Positions 46,662 through 55,358 of a stretch of DNA of 64,000 nt are shown piece after piece. This DNA comes from Rhodocyclaceae bacterium (GTDB lineage: Bacteria > Pseudomonadota > Gammaproteobacteria > Burkholderiales > Rhodocyclaceae). A program made the translations under genes and the position numbers. Positions within the stretch are counted from its first letter, which is position 1, and each line of letters begins with the position of its first letter. Under the pieces are notes generated by a model that saw nothing but the letters and a program-made list of their open reading frames with translations, was not told the origin of the DNA and did not search any database. The stretch spans positions 1 to 64,000 of the forward strand of contig JAGRGB010000026.1 of NCBI GenBank assembly GCA_020445745.1, in the 5' to 3' direction.

Positions 46662-47702
46662 ATGCGCCTGAAATTCCTGCTGGCCAGTTTCGTACTGGCC
46701 CTCGGCCTGACCGCCTGCGGCGGCGGTGGCGAATTCTCGATTCAGAGCGGCGACGGCGACATCGTGCAGGACGACGGCAGCGCGCCCGTCGCAATCACCC
46801 GCGACAACTTCGAGACGGTGGCCGGCATCAGCATCTCGCTCGCCCAGGCCGATCTCGCCGGCACCAGCGCCGCCGGCGACGCGGCCACCGGCGTGGCGAC
46901 CGAGCGACGGACCACGGTCAGCGTCGCCGAGGCCGCCGCCCTGGCGGTCCGCAGCGCGATCCGATTCTCCGTTGCCGGCGGCAGCCTGGCGGCCGTCACC
47001 GGCGCAACGCTGGCGCGCAGCGAGGCCTGCGAACAGGGCGGAGCGGTGCGCATCTCGATCACCAGCGACGACGACAACCTGCTCACGCTCGACCCGGGCG
47101 ACCAACTGGAACTTCAGTTCGACGATTGCGACCAGCGCCAGGGAGAAATCGTCGACGGCCAGCTCGAGCTGACGGTAGTCTCCCTCAGCGGACGCCTCGA
47201 CGGGACGGGCAGCGGCACGCTCGAGGCGCGCTTCACCGACCTGCGCTTTTCCAGCGGCGCGGACAGCCTGACCGCCAACGGCACGATGCACATCGAGATC
47301 GCGGTCGACAACGGTGTCGTGTCGGCCAGCGCGCGCTCCGACGACATGCACTACCGGTTCGCCGCGGACGGCGACACGGTCGTCGTCACGGTGCGGGAAG
47401 GCAGCATCCGCTTCGAGGAAGACGCCATCGCCGGCACCACCATCACGATCACCGAAGACTACGTGGTGATCTCCGCCGACTTCAGCGGCGTGCTGCGGAT
47501 CCTGACCGAATCGGCGCTCGAGATGGCCAGCGACGGGTCGATCCTGTCCGGCCGGCTGCGGGTCGACGGCTTCGCCAGCGTGCTGTGGCTGACCTTCCTG
47601 GCTGCCGGCCAGGTGATGCTGGAGCTGGACGACGACAACGACGGGCTGGTCGACATCACCCGGCTGACGACGCTGCCGCTGCTGCCGTTCGCGCTGCCAT
47701 AG
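46662..47702 (+). CDS. Lipoprotein of unknown function, paralogue of 45181
   Basis: A 346-residue lipoprotein with lipobox GLTACGGGG (Cys19). After a low-complexity N-terminus, residues about 110-200 share the two-Cys pattern of the protein at 45181: LARSEACEQGGAVRISITSD and FDDCDQRQGEIVDGQLELTVVSLSG. The C-terminal half has beta-strands in repeating DGD-TVVVTVREGS and ITITEDYVVIS blocks. Possibly a surface or outer-membrane-associated adhesin-like protein; no family recognised. Confidence 0.72.
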   Translation: MRLKFLLASFVLALGLTACGGGGEFSIQSGDGDIVQDDGSAPVAITRDNFETVAGISISLAQADLAGTSAAGDAATGVATERRTTVSVAEAAALAVRSAIRFSVAGGSLAAVTGATLARSEACEQGGAVRISITSDDDNLLTLDPGDQLELQFDDCDQRQGEIVDGQLELTVVSLSGRLDGTGSGTLEARFTDLRFSSGADSLTANGTMHIEIAVDNGVVSASARSDDMHYRFAADGDTVVVTVREGSIRFEEDAIAGTTITITEDYVVISADFSGVLRILTESALEMASDGSILSGRLRVDGFASVLWLTFLAAGQVMLELDDDNDGLVDITRLTTLPLLPFALP

Positions 47703-47822
47703 TGCCGGCCGGCCACCTCACCGAGGCGGGGTGCGAGAGATGGCCATCGCCGTCCGATAGCCCGAACCTGCACCGATCGTGAACGGGTCGCATGCGGGCT
47801 GCCAGATCGCGGCCGGCGGCGC

Positions 47823-48209
47823 ATGGAGGCCGGATCGGAGGCGCCAATGGAATTGCCGGGCAGATCGCCGGAGACACCGTGCAGTCATCCGCCGCGCCGC
47901 GTGGCACGGCTGGGTCCGCTGCTGGCGATCGCATGGCGCTTCGCCCTGACCGTGCCGGCGATTGCCATGGCGCAATCGCCGGCGATCGGCAAGGCACGGG
48001 CCATCGACATCGCGCGCGACGCCGCCGGGTGCAAGTCCGTGGATGTCTGCGTGCTGCGCGGCGGGCTCGACGCCGGGCGATGGGTCTTCGTCGTCTCCTT
48101 CGTCGCCGGCAGGGACGCCGACGGCAGACCGCGCTTCGTGCCCGGTGGCTTCGTCGGCAGCACCGTCGGTCGGGACGGCAGGGTCGACGACCGGATGCCA
48201 GGGCTCTGA
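47823..48209 (+). CDS. Small secreted protein, function unknown
   Basis: A 128-residue protein with a hydrophobic segment around residues 30-50 (LLAIAWRFALTVPAIAMA) ending at a likely signal cleavage site. The mature part is short with two cysteines (AGCKSVDVCVLRGG) and a GRWVFVVSFVAGRD strand. A start at 47847 (MELPG) is also possible. The frame stays open, with natural composition. Not similar to known families by eye. Confidence 0.5.
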   Translation: MEAGSEAPMELPGRSPETPCSHPPRRVARLGPLLAIAWRFALTVPAIAMAQSPAIGKARAIDIARDAAGCKSVDVCVLRGGLDAGRWVFVVSFVAGRDADGRPRFVPGGFVGSTVGRDGRVDDRMPGL

Positions 48210-48218
48210 GCCATCCCG

Positions 48219-49001
48219 ATGCACCCGCGACTCGGCGACGCGCTGCGCTGGCTGCTGACGGTGCCGGCGGCCTTTGCCGGATGGTACGCCGGCATCGTCG
48301 CCGGCATGTCGATGCTGTCGCTGGCGGAACGGCTGTGCCCACCGGAAGTGATGGTATCCGGGCTGTGCACCGCGCCTTGGTTCGGGCCCGTGCAGCGTGG
48401 CATCTTCTGTGCCGCGGCGGCGCTGGCAGCGACGCTGGTGGTGCTGTTGCCGACGCTGGTCGCGCCGGGCTGGCGCATGCGGGTCGCCTGGATCGCGTTT
48501 GCCCTCGGCCTGCTCGCGGCAAGCGCATTCGCAGCGGCGACCGGGGCCTACGCCGAGCTGGCCAGCGCAGCCCTGGCCGGCGCTCTCAGCGCGCACGCCA
48601 TCACCCGGCGCAGCGGCGCCGCGGCCACCAGTCCGCTGCGCCTCGGTGGGCGCCACGTGCAGGTCCTGCACGTGCTGTTCATCGCGTTCGTGCTTTTCGG
48701 CGGCGTGCTGGTCGGCGCCGGACGCGGCTGGGCATGGCTCCACCTGCCGGCGGTAGTGTGGGCATCGGCGGTCAATCTGGCGGGCTGGACCTGTCCGCTG
48801 ACGCCGCTCGAGAAGCGCCTGCGCGAGCGCGACGGCGAGCCTGCGTACAGCGGTGGCTTCGTCGTGCATCACCTGCAGTGGCTGCTCGGGCAGCCGCTGG
48901 CAGCGCGCCGCGTCGAACGCATCGCCGGCGTCGCCGTCGTGGTCTGGAATGCTCTGGTCTATGCCGGCATCTGGCTGCCGGACTGGCGCGGACCTGGGTG
49001 A
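48219..49001 (+). CDS. Membrane protein with C-terminal DUF2784-like domain
   Basis: A 260-residue protein. Residues 1-130 hold about four hydrophobic helices with no recognisable domain; residues about 140-260 match DUF2784: VLHVLFIAFVLFGGVLVG, HLPAVVWASAVNLAGWTCPLTPLEKRLRERDGEPAYSGGFVVHHL. DUF2784 normally stands alone as a small protein; the N-terminal extension makes this a fusion. It ends 49 bases before a convergent gene. Confidence 0.7.
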   Translation: MHPRLGDALRWLLTVPAAFAGWYAGIVAGMSMLSLAERLCPPEVMVSGLCTAPWFGPVQRGIFCAAAALAATLVVLLPTLVAPGWRMRVAWIAFALGLLAASAFAAATGAYAELASAALAGALSAHAITRRSGAAATSPLRLGGRHVQVLHVLFIAFVLFGGVLVGAGRGWAWLHLPAVVWASAVNLAGWTCPLTPLEKRLRERDGEPAYSGGFVVHHLQWLLGQPLAARRVERIAGVAVVVWNALVYAGIWLPDWRGPG

Positions 49002-49050
49002 CCGATCGGGGCCCGCCTTTCGTCGCGCGCGGGCCTGGCGGGCAGCCGCC

Positions 49051-49599
49051 TCAGCGCAGTTCTGCGCGACGCGCGTACACCGCGTCGAACACCGCCTCCA
49101 GCCGCGGATGGATGCCACGCAGACCGTCCACCACCTCGGCGGCCCAGTCGAAGTAGGCCTCCTTGCGCTCGGTCGTCCACCCGGCCGGCGGCGCCCCGAT
49201 GATGTCGCGCAGATTGCAGATCTTGTCGGCCAGCTTGACCAGCTTGGCCTCGTCGGTGAGCTGCGGCGCGTGCTCGACCTGCAGGCGCTTGCGCTCGTCC
49301 TTGCTGCGCGCCTTGTCGTCGGTCACTTCCATCACCACCGATGCCACCTGCTCGCCAAAGACCTGTCGCAGTTCGTCGGCGCTGGTCTCGGTATCCTCGA
49401 CGGTGTCGTGCAGCACCGCGGCGCTCAGCACCACCGTGTCCGTGACGCCGCCCTCGTTGGCGAGCACGTGCGCCAGCGCGATCGGATGATTGATGTACGG
49501 AGAGGCGAGCACATCCTTGCGCCGCTGATGACGGTGCTTGTCGGCCGCGAAGGCAACCGCCTGGATGAACAGGTCGGGTCGGAATTTACTGGACTTCAT
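49051..49599 (-). CDS. HD-domain ppGpp hydrolase, Mesh1-like
   Basis: A 182-residue protein with the RelA/SpoT-type hydrolase fold: FAADKHRHQRRKDVLASPYINHPIALA (first His), AAVLHDTVEDTETSADELRQVFG (HD plus ED, about residues 62-84) and EAKLVKLADKICNLRDI. The synthetase and TGS domains are absent, as in small alarmone hydrolases (SAH/Mesh1). It may degrade (p)ppGpp. Start at 49599 is the first methionine with natural composition. Confidence 0.88.
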   Translation of the reverse strand: MKSSKFRPDLFIQAVAFAADKHRHQRRKDVLASPYINHPIALAHVLANEGGVTDTVVLSAAVLHDTVEDTETSADELRQVFGEQVASVVMEVTDDKARSKDERKRLQVEHAPQLTDEAKLVKLADKICNLRDIIGAPPAGWTTERKEAYFDWAAEVVDGLRGIHPRLEAVFDAVYARRAELR

Positions 49600-49787
49600 G
49601 GACGGGGAAACGGTACGCGATGGGGACAGTATGCCCCGGCGCGCGCGGACCAGCCATCGAAGTGCGCCTCGGCCGGCGTCGTTTGCCCGCGCAACGTGGC
49701 CAGCTGCGCAGCGGCTACAATCGAAACCGGACCCGGACCGGCGGCTCACATGGTGTGGCGCCGCCACGCTGCCGAAGCCCGACCCGC

Positions 49788-50651
49788 ATGAACAGACCGG
49801 AAAACGCCAGCCGCGAAACCGGTGACCCGACCAGCGGCTTTACGGTGGCCAGCTACAACGTGCTGGCCAATGCCTACCTGGTACGCAGACGCTACCGCAA
49901 CAGCCCGCCGGAGCTGCTCGAGCCGTCGCGGCGGATTGCCGCCCTGGTCGAGCACCTGTGCGCGCTGGGCGCCGATCTGATGTGCCTGCAGGAGGTCGAG
50001 CCAGCGAGCTTCCGCGCCATCGACGCGCGCCTCTCGGCGCTAGGCTATGTCGGCCGGCTGGTGCCGAAGGGGCAGGCCCGGCCGGATGGATGTGCGAGCT
50101 TCGTGAACACCACGACGCTCGACCTGATCGCCGACGGCCGCCACGAATACGAGGACGGGGGAGAAGGCCGCGCCAGCTCCGGCCACATCGCCCAGTTCCT
50201 GCTGCTGGGACATCACGGGCGACGGCTGGGGATCGCCAACACCCACCTCAAGTGGGATTCTCCCGCCCTGCCGGCCCAGCACCGCTACGGTCCGCGGCAG
50301 ATGCGCGAGTTGCTCGCCCAGCGCGAGCGGCAGGCGCCGCACTGCGACGCCTGGCTGGTGTGCGGCGACTTCAATGCGCCACCGGCCAGCGCGGTCACCC
50401 AGTTGCTGGCGGCCGCCTCGCTGCACGACGCCCATGCCGGCGTCAGCCCCGCGGCGACCTGCAACCCCAACGGCCGCACCGAGACCATCGATTTCATCTT
50501 CCACGGCAGTACGCTCGCCGCCGAACCCCGTGCGCTGCCGCCGATCGCCGACGACACCCCGCTGCCCGGACCGGGCCAGCCATCCGACCATGTCGCGGTC
50601 GTGGCGCGCTTCGCCTGGTGCGACGAATCCGATGTCGATCGCCGACCTTGA
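49788..50651 (+). CDS. Endonuclease/exonuclease/phosphatase-fold protein
   Basis: A 287-residue protein with the DNase I-like fold. Visible blocks are VASYNVLANAYLVRR (residues 21-35), MCLQEVEPASF (metal Glu), LGIANTHLKW, WLVCGDFNAPPAS (Asp and Asn) and ETIDFIFH near the C-terminus with QPSDHVAVVARF (His). This set matches CCR4-like or phosphodiesterase members. No signal peptide. ATG at 49788. Confidence 0.87.
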   Translation: MNRPENASRETGDPTSGFTVASYNVLANAYLVRRRYRNSPPELLEPSRRIAALVEHLCALGADLMCLQEVEPASFRAIDARLSALGYVGRLVPKGQARPDGCASFVNTTTLDLIADGRHEYEDGGEGRASSGHIAQFLLLGHHGRRLGIANTHLKWDSPALPAQHRYGPRQMRELLAQRERQAPHCDAWLVCGDFNAPPASAVTQLLAAASLHDAHAGVSPAATCNPNGRTETIDFIFHGSTLAAEPRALPPIADDTPLPGPGQPSDHVAVVARFAWCDESDVDRRP

Positions 50652-50735
50652 GGGGTGGCGCGGCGCAGGGCGTGCTGCCGCGACGCCCGGCGGCCGCGGT
50701 CAGTTCGATGGCGACAGGCCCGGGCGCCGAGGAGC

Positions 50736-50939
50736 TCAGAGCAGGCGCAGTTCTTCCTCCAGCCGGGCAATTTCGGCGTCGATTTCGGCGATTTCGTGGG
50801 TCACCGACGTGGTGTCCTGGCGGGTCTGAATGAAGTGGTCCAGCTTGAGCTTGAGATCGCCCTTCTGGGAAATGCGCGCAGCCAGTTCGGTCTGCTTCTG
50901 CTCGCGCTTCCAGGCGGCGGCGTCGGTCGGTCCGTCCAT
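50736..50939 (-). CDS. Small coiled-coil protein
   Basis: A 67-residue protein dominated by a coiled coil (LKLKLDHFIQTRQ, EIAEIDAEIARLEEELRLL). The ATG at 50939 follows a GGAACGAGAC stretch. Codon composition is natural. It may be a structural or regulatory peptide; no family recognised. It lies between a convergent nuclease/phosphatase-fold gene and the divergent lut operon. Confidence 0.6.
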   Translation of the reverse strand: MDGPTDAAAWKREQKQTELAARISQKGDLKLKLDHFIQTRQDTTSVTHEIAEIDAEIARLEEELRLL

Positions 50940-51251
50940 GTCTCGTTCCTTGATGACAAAGGGTGCACGCGGGAGGGCCGGAAATCCGCAGTGCGCCCCT
51001 GCGCGGCACCCGGCAAGGCTCCCACGGCGCGATGCCATGCCCGCGGTCACGGACATCGACGCCAATGATCGCACCACCGGGGCGTACCTTGTCAAAGGCC
51101 GCCTCGCCGCCGGCGGCGGCTGGCCCGGCACCCCCGCAAATCTGATTCAGCACCCCGCTGAACACGCTTCGCTTGAGCAGCAGGCCGGGGCGCCCTAGCA
51201 TGAAGCTGATCAATCAAGGACGACGTGAGCGTCCGGCGACGGAGGAGACTG
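50940..51251. other. Intergenic region before the lut operon
   Basis: 312 bases between the divergent coiled-coil gene and lutA. A TAGCAT -10-like hexamer at 51197-51202 and GGAGGAG at 51241-51247 serve lutA. No gene or RNA was seen. Confidence 0.5.
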
Positions 51252-52019
51252 ATGTCCCAAGCGAAAAGGCCGCGGGTCGGCCTCCTGGCGACCTGCCTGA
51301 TGAACGTGTTCCGGCCCAACATCGGATTCTCGGCAGTGGATCTGCTGCGCGCCGCCGGCTGCGAGGTGGCCGTCCCGGACAGCCAGACCTGCTGCGGCCA
51401 GCCGGCCTACTCGGCGGGCGACGACGAATTGGCCGGCCGCATGGCGCGCCAGTTGATCGAGCAGTTCGAGGGCTACGACTGTCTGGTCAGCCCGTCCGGC
51501 TCTTGCGTCGGCACCGTGCGCAAGTACCCGCAGCTGCTGGCCGGCGACGCCCAGTGGGCGCCACGTGCGGAGGCCCTTGCGGCCCGGTCGTTCGAGCTGC
51601 TGTCGTTTCTGGTGGATGTGCGCCAGGTCGATATCCAGGCGCGCTACCCGGGCCGTGCCACCTACCACGACTCGTGCAGCGGGCTGCGGCAACTGGGCGT
51701 CAAGCGCCAGCCCCGGGAGTTGCTGTCGAAGGTGGACGGGCTGGAACTGACCGAGATGGAGGATGCCGAGGTTTGCTGCGGCTTCGGTGGCAGCTTCTGC
51801 GTCAAGTACCCGAAGATCTCCGAGAAGATGGTCGACGACAAGCTCAGGTCGATCGGTGCCTCGGGCGCCGACACCTTGCTCGGGGGCGACCTCGGTTGCC
51901 TGATGAACATGGCCGGCCGCTTGAAGCGGATCGGTTCGAAGGTGCGTGTCTGGCACACCGCAGAGGTGCTGGCCGGGCGCACCGACGGCGCCGCGATCGG
52001 CGAGGAGGAGTCGCGATGA
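51252..52019 (+). CDS. lutA: Lactate utilization protein LutA
   Basis: A 255-residue protein of the LldE/LutA type with two CCG-domain copies: SQTCCGQPAYSAG (about residues 45-57) and VCCGFGGSFCVKY (about 174-186). It is the hydrophobic-cysteine subunit of an iron-sulfur L-lactate oxidation complex. The ATG follows GGAGGAGACTG. It overlaps lutB (ATGA) by 4 bases. Longer upstream readings would start in the non-coding region. Confidence 0.93.
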   Translation: MSQAKRPRVGLLATCLMNVFRPNIGFSAVDLLRAAGCEVAVPDSQTCCGQPAYSAGDDELAGRMARQLIEQFEGYDCLVSPSGSCVGTVRKYPQLLAGDAQWAPRAEALAARSFELLSFLVDVRQVDIQARYPGRATYHDSCSGLRQLGVKRQPRELLSKVDGLELTEMEDAEVCCGFGGSFCVKYPKISEKMVDDKLRSIGASGADTLLGGDLGCLMNMAGRLKRIGSKVRVWHTAEVLAGRTDGAAIGEEESR

Positions 52020-53428
52020 AGGCCCTTCCGGGAAGTTTCGACAGCCGCGCCGAAGCGGCGCTCGCAGACCCGTCTCTGCAGAAGGCGCTCGCCAACTTCA
52101 AGCCGCTGTTCGTCGCCAAGCGCGCCGCCGCGGTCGCCGAGCTGCCGGAATTCGAGCGACTGAGGGACGCCGCGGCGGGGATCAAGGATGCCGTGCTGTG
52201 CGAACTCGACGTCTGGCTCGAACGCTATGCCGACAAGGTCGAGTCGCTCGGCGGCAAGGTCCATTTCGCCAAGGATGCCGAGGCGGCCCGCGAAATCATC
52301 CGCGACATCTGCCGCAAGGCCGGCGCCCGCACCGTGTGCAAGGGCAAGTCGATGGTGTCCGAGGAGATCGGCCTCAACGAGGTCCTCGAGGAGGATGGCT
52401 ACCGGGTCGTCGAGACCGACCTCGGCGAGTACATCATCCAGCTCGCCAAGGAGCCGCCGTCCCACATCATCGCGCCGGCGATCCACAAGACCCGCGAGCA
52501 GGTGGCCGATCTGTTCGCCCAGAACCATCCGGGACGCCCGCGCGAGGACAGCGTCGCCGGGCTGGTGAACGAAGCCCGCCACGCGTTGCGCGAGCGCTTC
52601 TTCCAGTCCGACGTCGGCATCACCGGCGGCAACTTCCTGATCGCCGAGACCGGCACCAGCGTCATCGTCACCAACGAGGGCAATGGCGACCTGACCCAGA
52701 CCCTGTCGCGGATCCATGTCGTGACGTCGGGCATCGAGCGGGTGATACCGACCCTCGACGACCTGTCGGTGTTCCTGCGGCTGCTGGCGCGTAGCGCCAC
52801 CGGCCAGGACACCGAGTGCTACACCACCCTGTCGACCGGCCCGCGGCGGCCGGGCGACGTCGATGGTCCGGAGGAATACCACGTCGTGCTGGTGGACAAC
52901 GGGCGCTCGAAGATGCTGGCCGGCCGCTTTCGCGACATGCTGCGCTGCATCCGCTGCGGCGCATGCATGAACCACTGTCCGGTGTATGGCGCGGTGGGCG
53001 GCCACGCCTATGGCTGGGTCTATCCCGGACCGATGGGTTCGATCCTGACACCCTTGTTCAACGGCCTCGCCGAGACCTACGATCTGCCCAACGCGTGCAC
53101 CCTGAACGGGCGCTGCCAGTCGGTCTGCCCGGTGCGGATTCCGCTCACCGACCTGATCCGCACGATGCGCAACGAACAGGTCAAGGCCGGCCTGATGCCG
53201 GCCAGCCAGCGCCGGATGATGGCGGCCTGGGGCTGGGTGGCGCGTCAACCCGGCTTGTATCGCGCGCTCGAGCGGCTCGGCAGCCGCATGATGCGGCTGC
53301 GGGCCGGCCGCCGCGGCGCGTTGTCGTCGTTGCCGGGCGCCGGCGCGTGGACCGAAGGACGCGATCTTCCCGCGCCCGCGGGGCCGACCTTCATCGATCA
53401 ATGGAAATCACGGGGGCGCGAACAATGA
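52016..53428 (+). CDS. lutB: Lactate utilization protein LutB (LldF type)
   Basis: A 470-residue iron-sulfur protein. The C-terminal ferredoxin-like clusters are CIRCGACMNHCPVYGAVGG (about residues 305-323) and NGRCQSVCPVRIPL. The N-terminal domain includes KGKSMVSEEIGLNE. It carries electrons from lactate oxidation. ATG overlaps lutA's end, and lutC starts in the same way. Confidence 0.95.
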   Translation: MKALPGSFDSRAEAALADPSLQKALANFKPLFVAKRAAAVAELPEFERLRDAAAGIKDAVLCELDVWLERYADKVESLGGKVHFAKDAEAAREIIRDICRKAGARTVCKGKSMVSEEIGLNEVLEEDGYRVVETDLGEYIIQLAKEPPSHIIAPAIHKTREQVADLFAQNHPGRPREDSVAGLVNEARHALRERFFQSDVGITGGNFLIAETGTSVIVTNEGNGDLTQTLSRIHVVTSGIERVIPTLDDLSVFLRLLARSATGQDTECYTTLSTGPRRPGDVDGPEEYHVVLVDNGRSKMLAGRFRDMLRCIRCGACMNHCPVYGAVGGHAYGWVYPGPMGSILTPLFNGLAETYDLPNACTLNGRCQSVCPVRIPLTDLIRTMRNEQVKAGLMPASQRRMMAAWGWVARQPGLYRALERLGSRMMRLRAGRRGALSSLPGAGAWTEGRDLPAPAGPTFIDQWKSRGREQ

Positions 53429-54057
53429 GCCGCGAACTGGTACTGCACGAAATACGGCGCGCGATCGCCGGCGCAGCGGGACTGCGGGGCCGCAGCCAGT
53501 TGCCGCAGCGACCGCAGCCGCCGTCCTACGGTGATCGCCGCATCGATCGGTTCACCGAGCGCCTGGAGGCCCATGCCTGCAGTTGGGAAGCGATCGGGGG
53601 CCTCGACGAGCTGCCGGCCCGCGTTCTGGCCTGGCTCGAGCAGCGCGGGCTCGCGCGGCGGATGGCCGTCGCCCCGCCACTGATGGAGCTGCCATGGCCG
53701 GAAGGCGTGCACCGTCACGCCGGCGCGGCCGGCATCGACGAGTCGGTCGCGGTATCGCTCGCCTTCGCCGGCATCGCCGAGAGCGGCAGTCTGGTGATGT
53801 ATTCGGGCCCGAATTCGCCGATCACCCACAACTTCGTGCCCGAATTCCATCTGGTGGCCATTCGCGACGAGGATGTCAGCGACAGCCAGGAAGGCATCTG
53901 GGCCAAGGTACGTGCCCACGGTGGCATGCCGCGGGCCCTGAATCTGATCGCCGGTCCGTCGCGCACTGGCGACGTCGAGCAGACGATCCAGCTCGGCGCC
54001 CACGGTCCACGCCAGGTCCACGTACTGCTCGTTCGTGCAAAGGGCGTGACAAGTTAG
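53425..54057 (+). CDS. lutC: Lactate utilization protein LutC (LldG type)
   Basis: A 210-residue DUF162 protein: residues SVAVSLAFAGIAESGSLVMYSGPNSPITHNFVPEFH are the typical core, and the C-terminus is GPSRTGDVEQTIQLGAHGPRQVHVLLV. It is the third member of the lutABC complex, converting L-lactate to pyruvate with electron transfer to the quinone pool. ATG at 53425 overlaps lutB by 4 bases. Confidence 0.93.
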   Translation: MSRELVLHEIRRAIAGAAGLRGRSQLPQRPQPPSYGDRRIDRFTERLEAHACSWEAIGGLDELPARVLAWLEQRGLARRMAVAPPLMELPWPEGVHRHAGAAGIDESVAVSLAFAGIAESGSLVMYSGPNSPITHNFVPEFHLVAIRDEDVSDSQEGIWAKVRAHGGMPRALNLIAGPSRTGDVEQTIQLGAHGPRQVHVLLVRAKGVTS

Positions 54058-54290
54058 GTAAAGACCCGGCGCCCGAATGTAAGGAGGTCACGCCACGGCA
54101 GCCCGCAGCCATCACCGGAAGTTCGCGACAACACATTGTTTTTCATTGCTTTTGCGAGGATTCCCGGGGGCCGTCCGTGGCCGGGATCCGCTTACAAGCG
54201 CAGCGCCCCGACCCTTGCATCCGGACCTATCGTGCAGTCGTGCGGCAGATTCAGGAAGCCGCCGCCGACCCACGAACAGGAGGCAAGGAC

Positions 54291-54665
54291 ATGAATAAGC
54301 CCATCCGCAGCTTGCTCGGCGCAGTGCTCGCTGCGTCGATGATGTTCGCCGCCGGTACCGCGAGCGCGGACCGCGGTCGTGGCGACCGCGATCATGGTCG
54401 CCACGAATGGCGCGATCACGGCCACGATCGGCACGACGACCGGGGCCACCGCCACTGGCGCCAGCGCAGGCACGAGCACGAGTTCCGCCATCACCGCCAC
54501 GCCCACGATCATGACCGCCATCGCTCGATCGTGCGCGAACGGGTGATCATCAGGGAACGACCGATCTACCGCCACTACGAGTCGCGCTACCCGGTCTATG
54601 CCGAACCGGGCGTGGTGATCGGCGTAAACCTGCCGCCGCTGGTGATACCTTTTCCGCGCCCCTGA
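54291..54665 (+). CDS. Secreted His/Arg/Asp-rich protein
   Basis: A 124-residue protein with a signal peptide (residues 1-26, ending ASA). Residues about 30-75 are almost entirely His, Arg, Asp and Gly (DRHDDRGHRHWRQRRHEHEF, HHRHAHDHDRH), which could bind metal. The C-terminus turns to Arg-Pro-Tyr (RPIYRHYESRYPVYAEPG). RBS AGGAGG precedes the ATG; a strong terminator follows. No family recognised. Confidence 0.75.
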   Translation: MNKPIRSLLGAVLAASMMFAAGTASADRGRGDRDHGRHEWRDHGHDRHDDRGHRHWRQRRHEHEFRHHRHAHDHDRHRSIVRERVIIRERPIYRHYESRYPVYAEPGVVIGVNLPPLVIPFPRP

Positions 54666-54692
54666 AGCAGCCCCCACGGACACGAGGCGCCC

Positions 54693-54721
54693 GGCGCCCG
54701 GCCTCCGGCCGGGCGCCTTTT
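54693..54721 (+). terminator. Intrinsic terminator after the His-rich gene
   Basis: An 11-bp GC-rich stem (GGCGCCCGGCC / GGCCGGGCGCC) with a 3-base loop is followed directly by TTTT. It lies 28 bases after the His-rich protein gene. This is one of the clearest terminators in the window. Confidence 0.88.
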
Positions 54722-54753
54722 CGTTCACCCACCCGCATACCCCCCTTCCAATA

Positions 54754-54769
54754 ATTCATAATTATGAAT
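54754..54769. promoter_or_regulatory. Palindromic operator, copy shared with gntR/mutase locus
   Basis: ATTCATAATTATGAAT is a perfect 16-bp palindrome, matching 790-805 at 15 of 16 positions. It overlaps the promoter of the winged-helix gene: TACAAT (54769-54774) is the likely -10 and lies immediately after it. A GntR dimer is the most likely binder (inference). Confidence 0.6.
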
Positions 54770-54800
54770 ACAATTATCACGTCCGAGAAACTGCCTGGCC

Positions 54801-55358
54801 GTGCATCCGATGTTGATCGAAACCGAAACACAGTCCCTCCAGGGACTCGAAGCCTTTCTCCGGGGCGCCTTCGGCCGCCACCGGCAGGCATTGCCCGCCC
54901 ACGACGCGAACGGTGACTGGCATGCGCGCTCCTTCGTCGTGCTGTCACTGATCCAGCGCGTCCGGATCCGCGATCACCGACTTTGCGGGGGCGACCCGGT
55001 GATGTCGCTGATCGGCAGCGAAATCTGGCTGTACAACATCGGACGTTTTGCCGAACGGACCGGCTGTGCTCGCCTCAGCGAGCGACTCGACAGCGCCGAA
55101 CGGGGCACCGTCGTGCCGCGCTGCAACGCCTATTCGATCGCCCAGGCGCTCGGACTCCCGCACGAGACCGTGCGCCGCAAGATCGCCAAGCTCCAGTCAC
55201 TGGGGTGGGTCGAGCGCTCCGAGCGCGGCCAGCTGCACGTCACGCGGCGGTGGGAGGACGAAGTCCTGTCGCAACTGGCGGCGACCACCACCGCCGACCT
55301 CTGCGCGGTCCATGCCTATCTGATTCCACGTTCCGAGCAGACTCCGCCGCTACCCTGA
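54801..55358 (+). CDS. Winged-helix protein of unknown role
   Basis: A 185-residue protein. Residues about 108-150 form a winged helix-turn-helix (YSIAQALGLPHETVRRKIAKLQSLGWVERSERG) as in Crp-like or MarR-like regulators; the N-terminal part (1-100) matches nothing recognised. GTG 54801 or ATG 54810 may start it. The 16-bp palindrome in its promoter is shared with the GntR-mutase locus, so it may belong to the same regulon. Confidence 0.72.
   Translation: MHPMLIETETQSLQGLEAFLRGAFGRHRQALPAHDANGDWHARSFVVLSLIQRVRIRDHRLCGGDPVMSLIGSEIWLYNIGRFAERTGCARLSERLDSAERGTVVPRCNAYSIAQALGLPHETVRRKIAKLQSLGWVERSERGQLHVTRRWEDEVLSQLAATTTADLCAVHAYLIPRSEQTPPLP

Noticed and set aside
45066..47351. Minus-strand open frame of about 760 codons across the lipoprotein cluster
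   Set aside because: The plus strand has two lipoboxes, signal peptides, ribosome sites and coupled starts; the minus frame has unnatural composition.
51173..52015. Open frame running into lutB from upstream
   Set aside because: It lies in another frame of lutA; lutB begins at the ATG 52016 with a good ribosome site and a 4-base overlap.
54058..54290. Possible small gene after AAGGAGG at 54083 in the lutC-His-rich gap
   Set aside because: No start codon follows at suitable spacing, and no frame continues; the AT-rich patch at 54125-54155 is probably promoter DNA.
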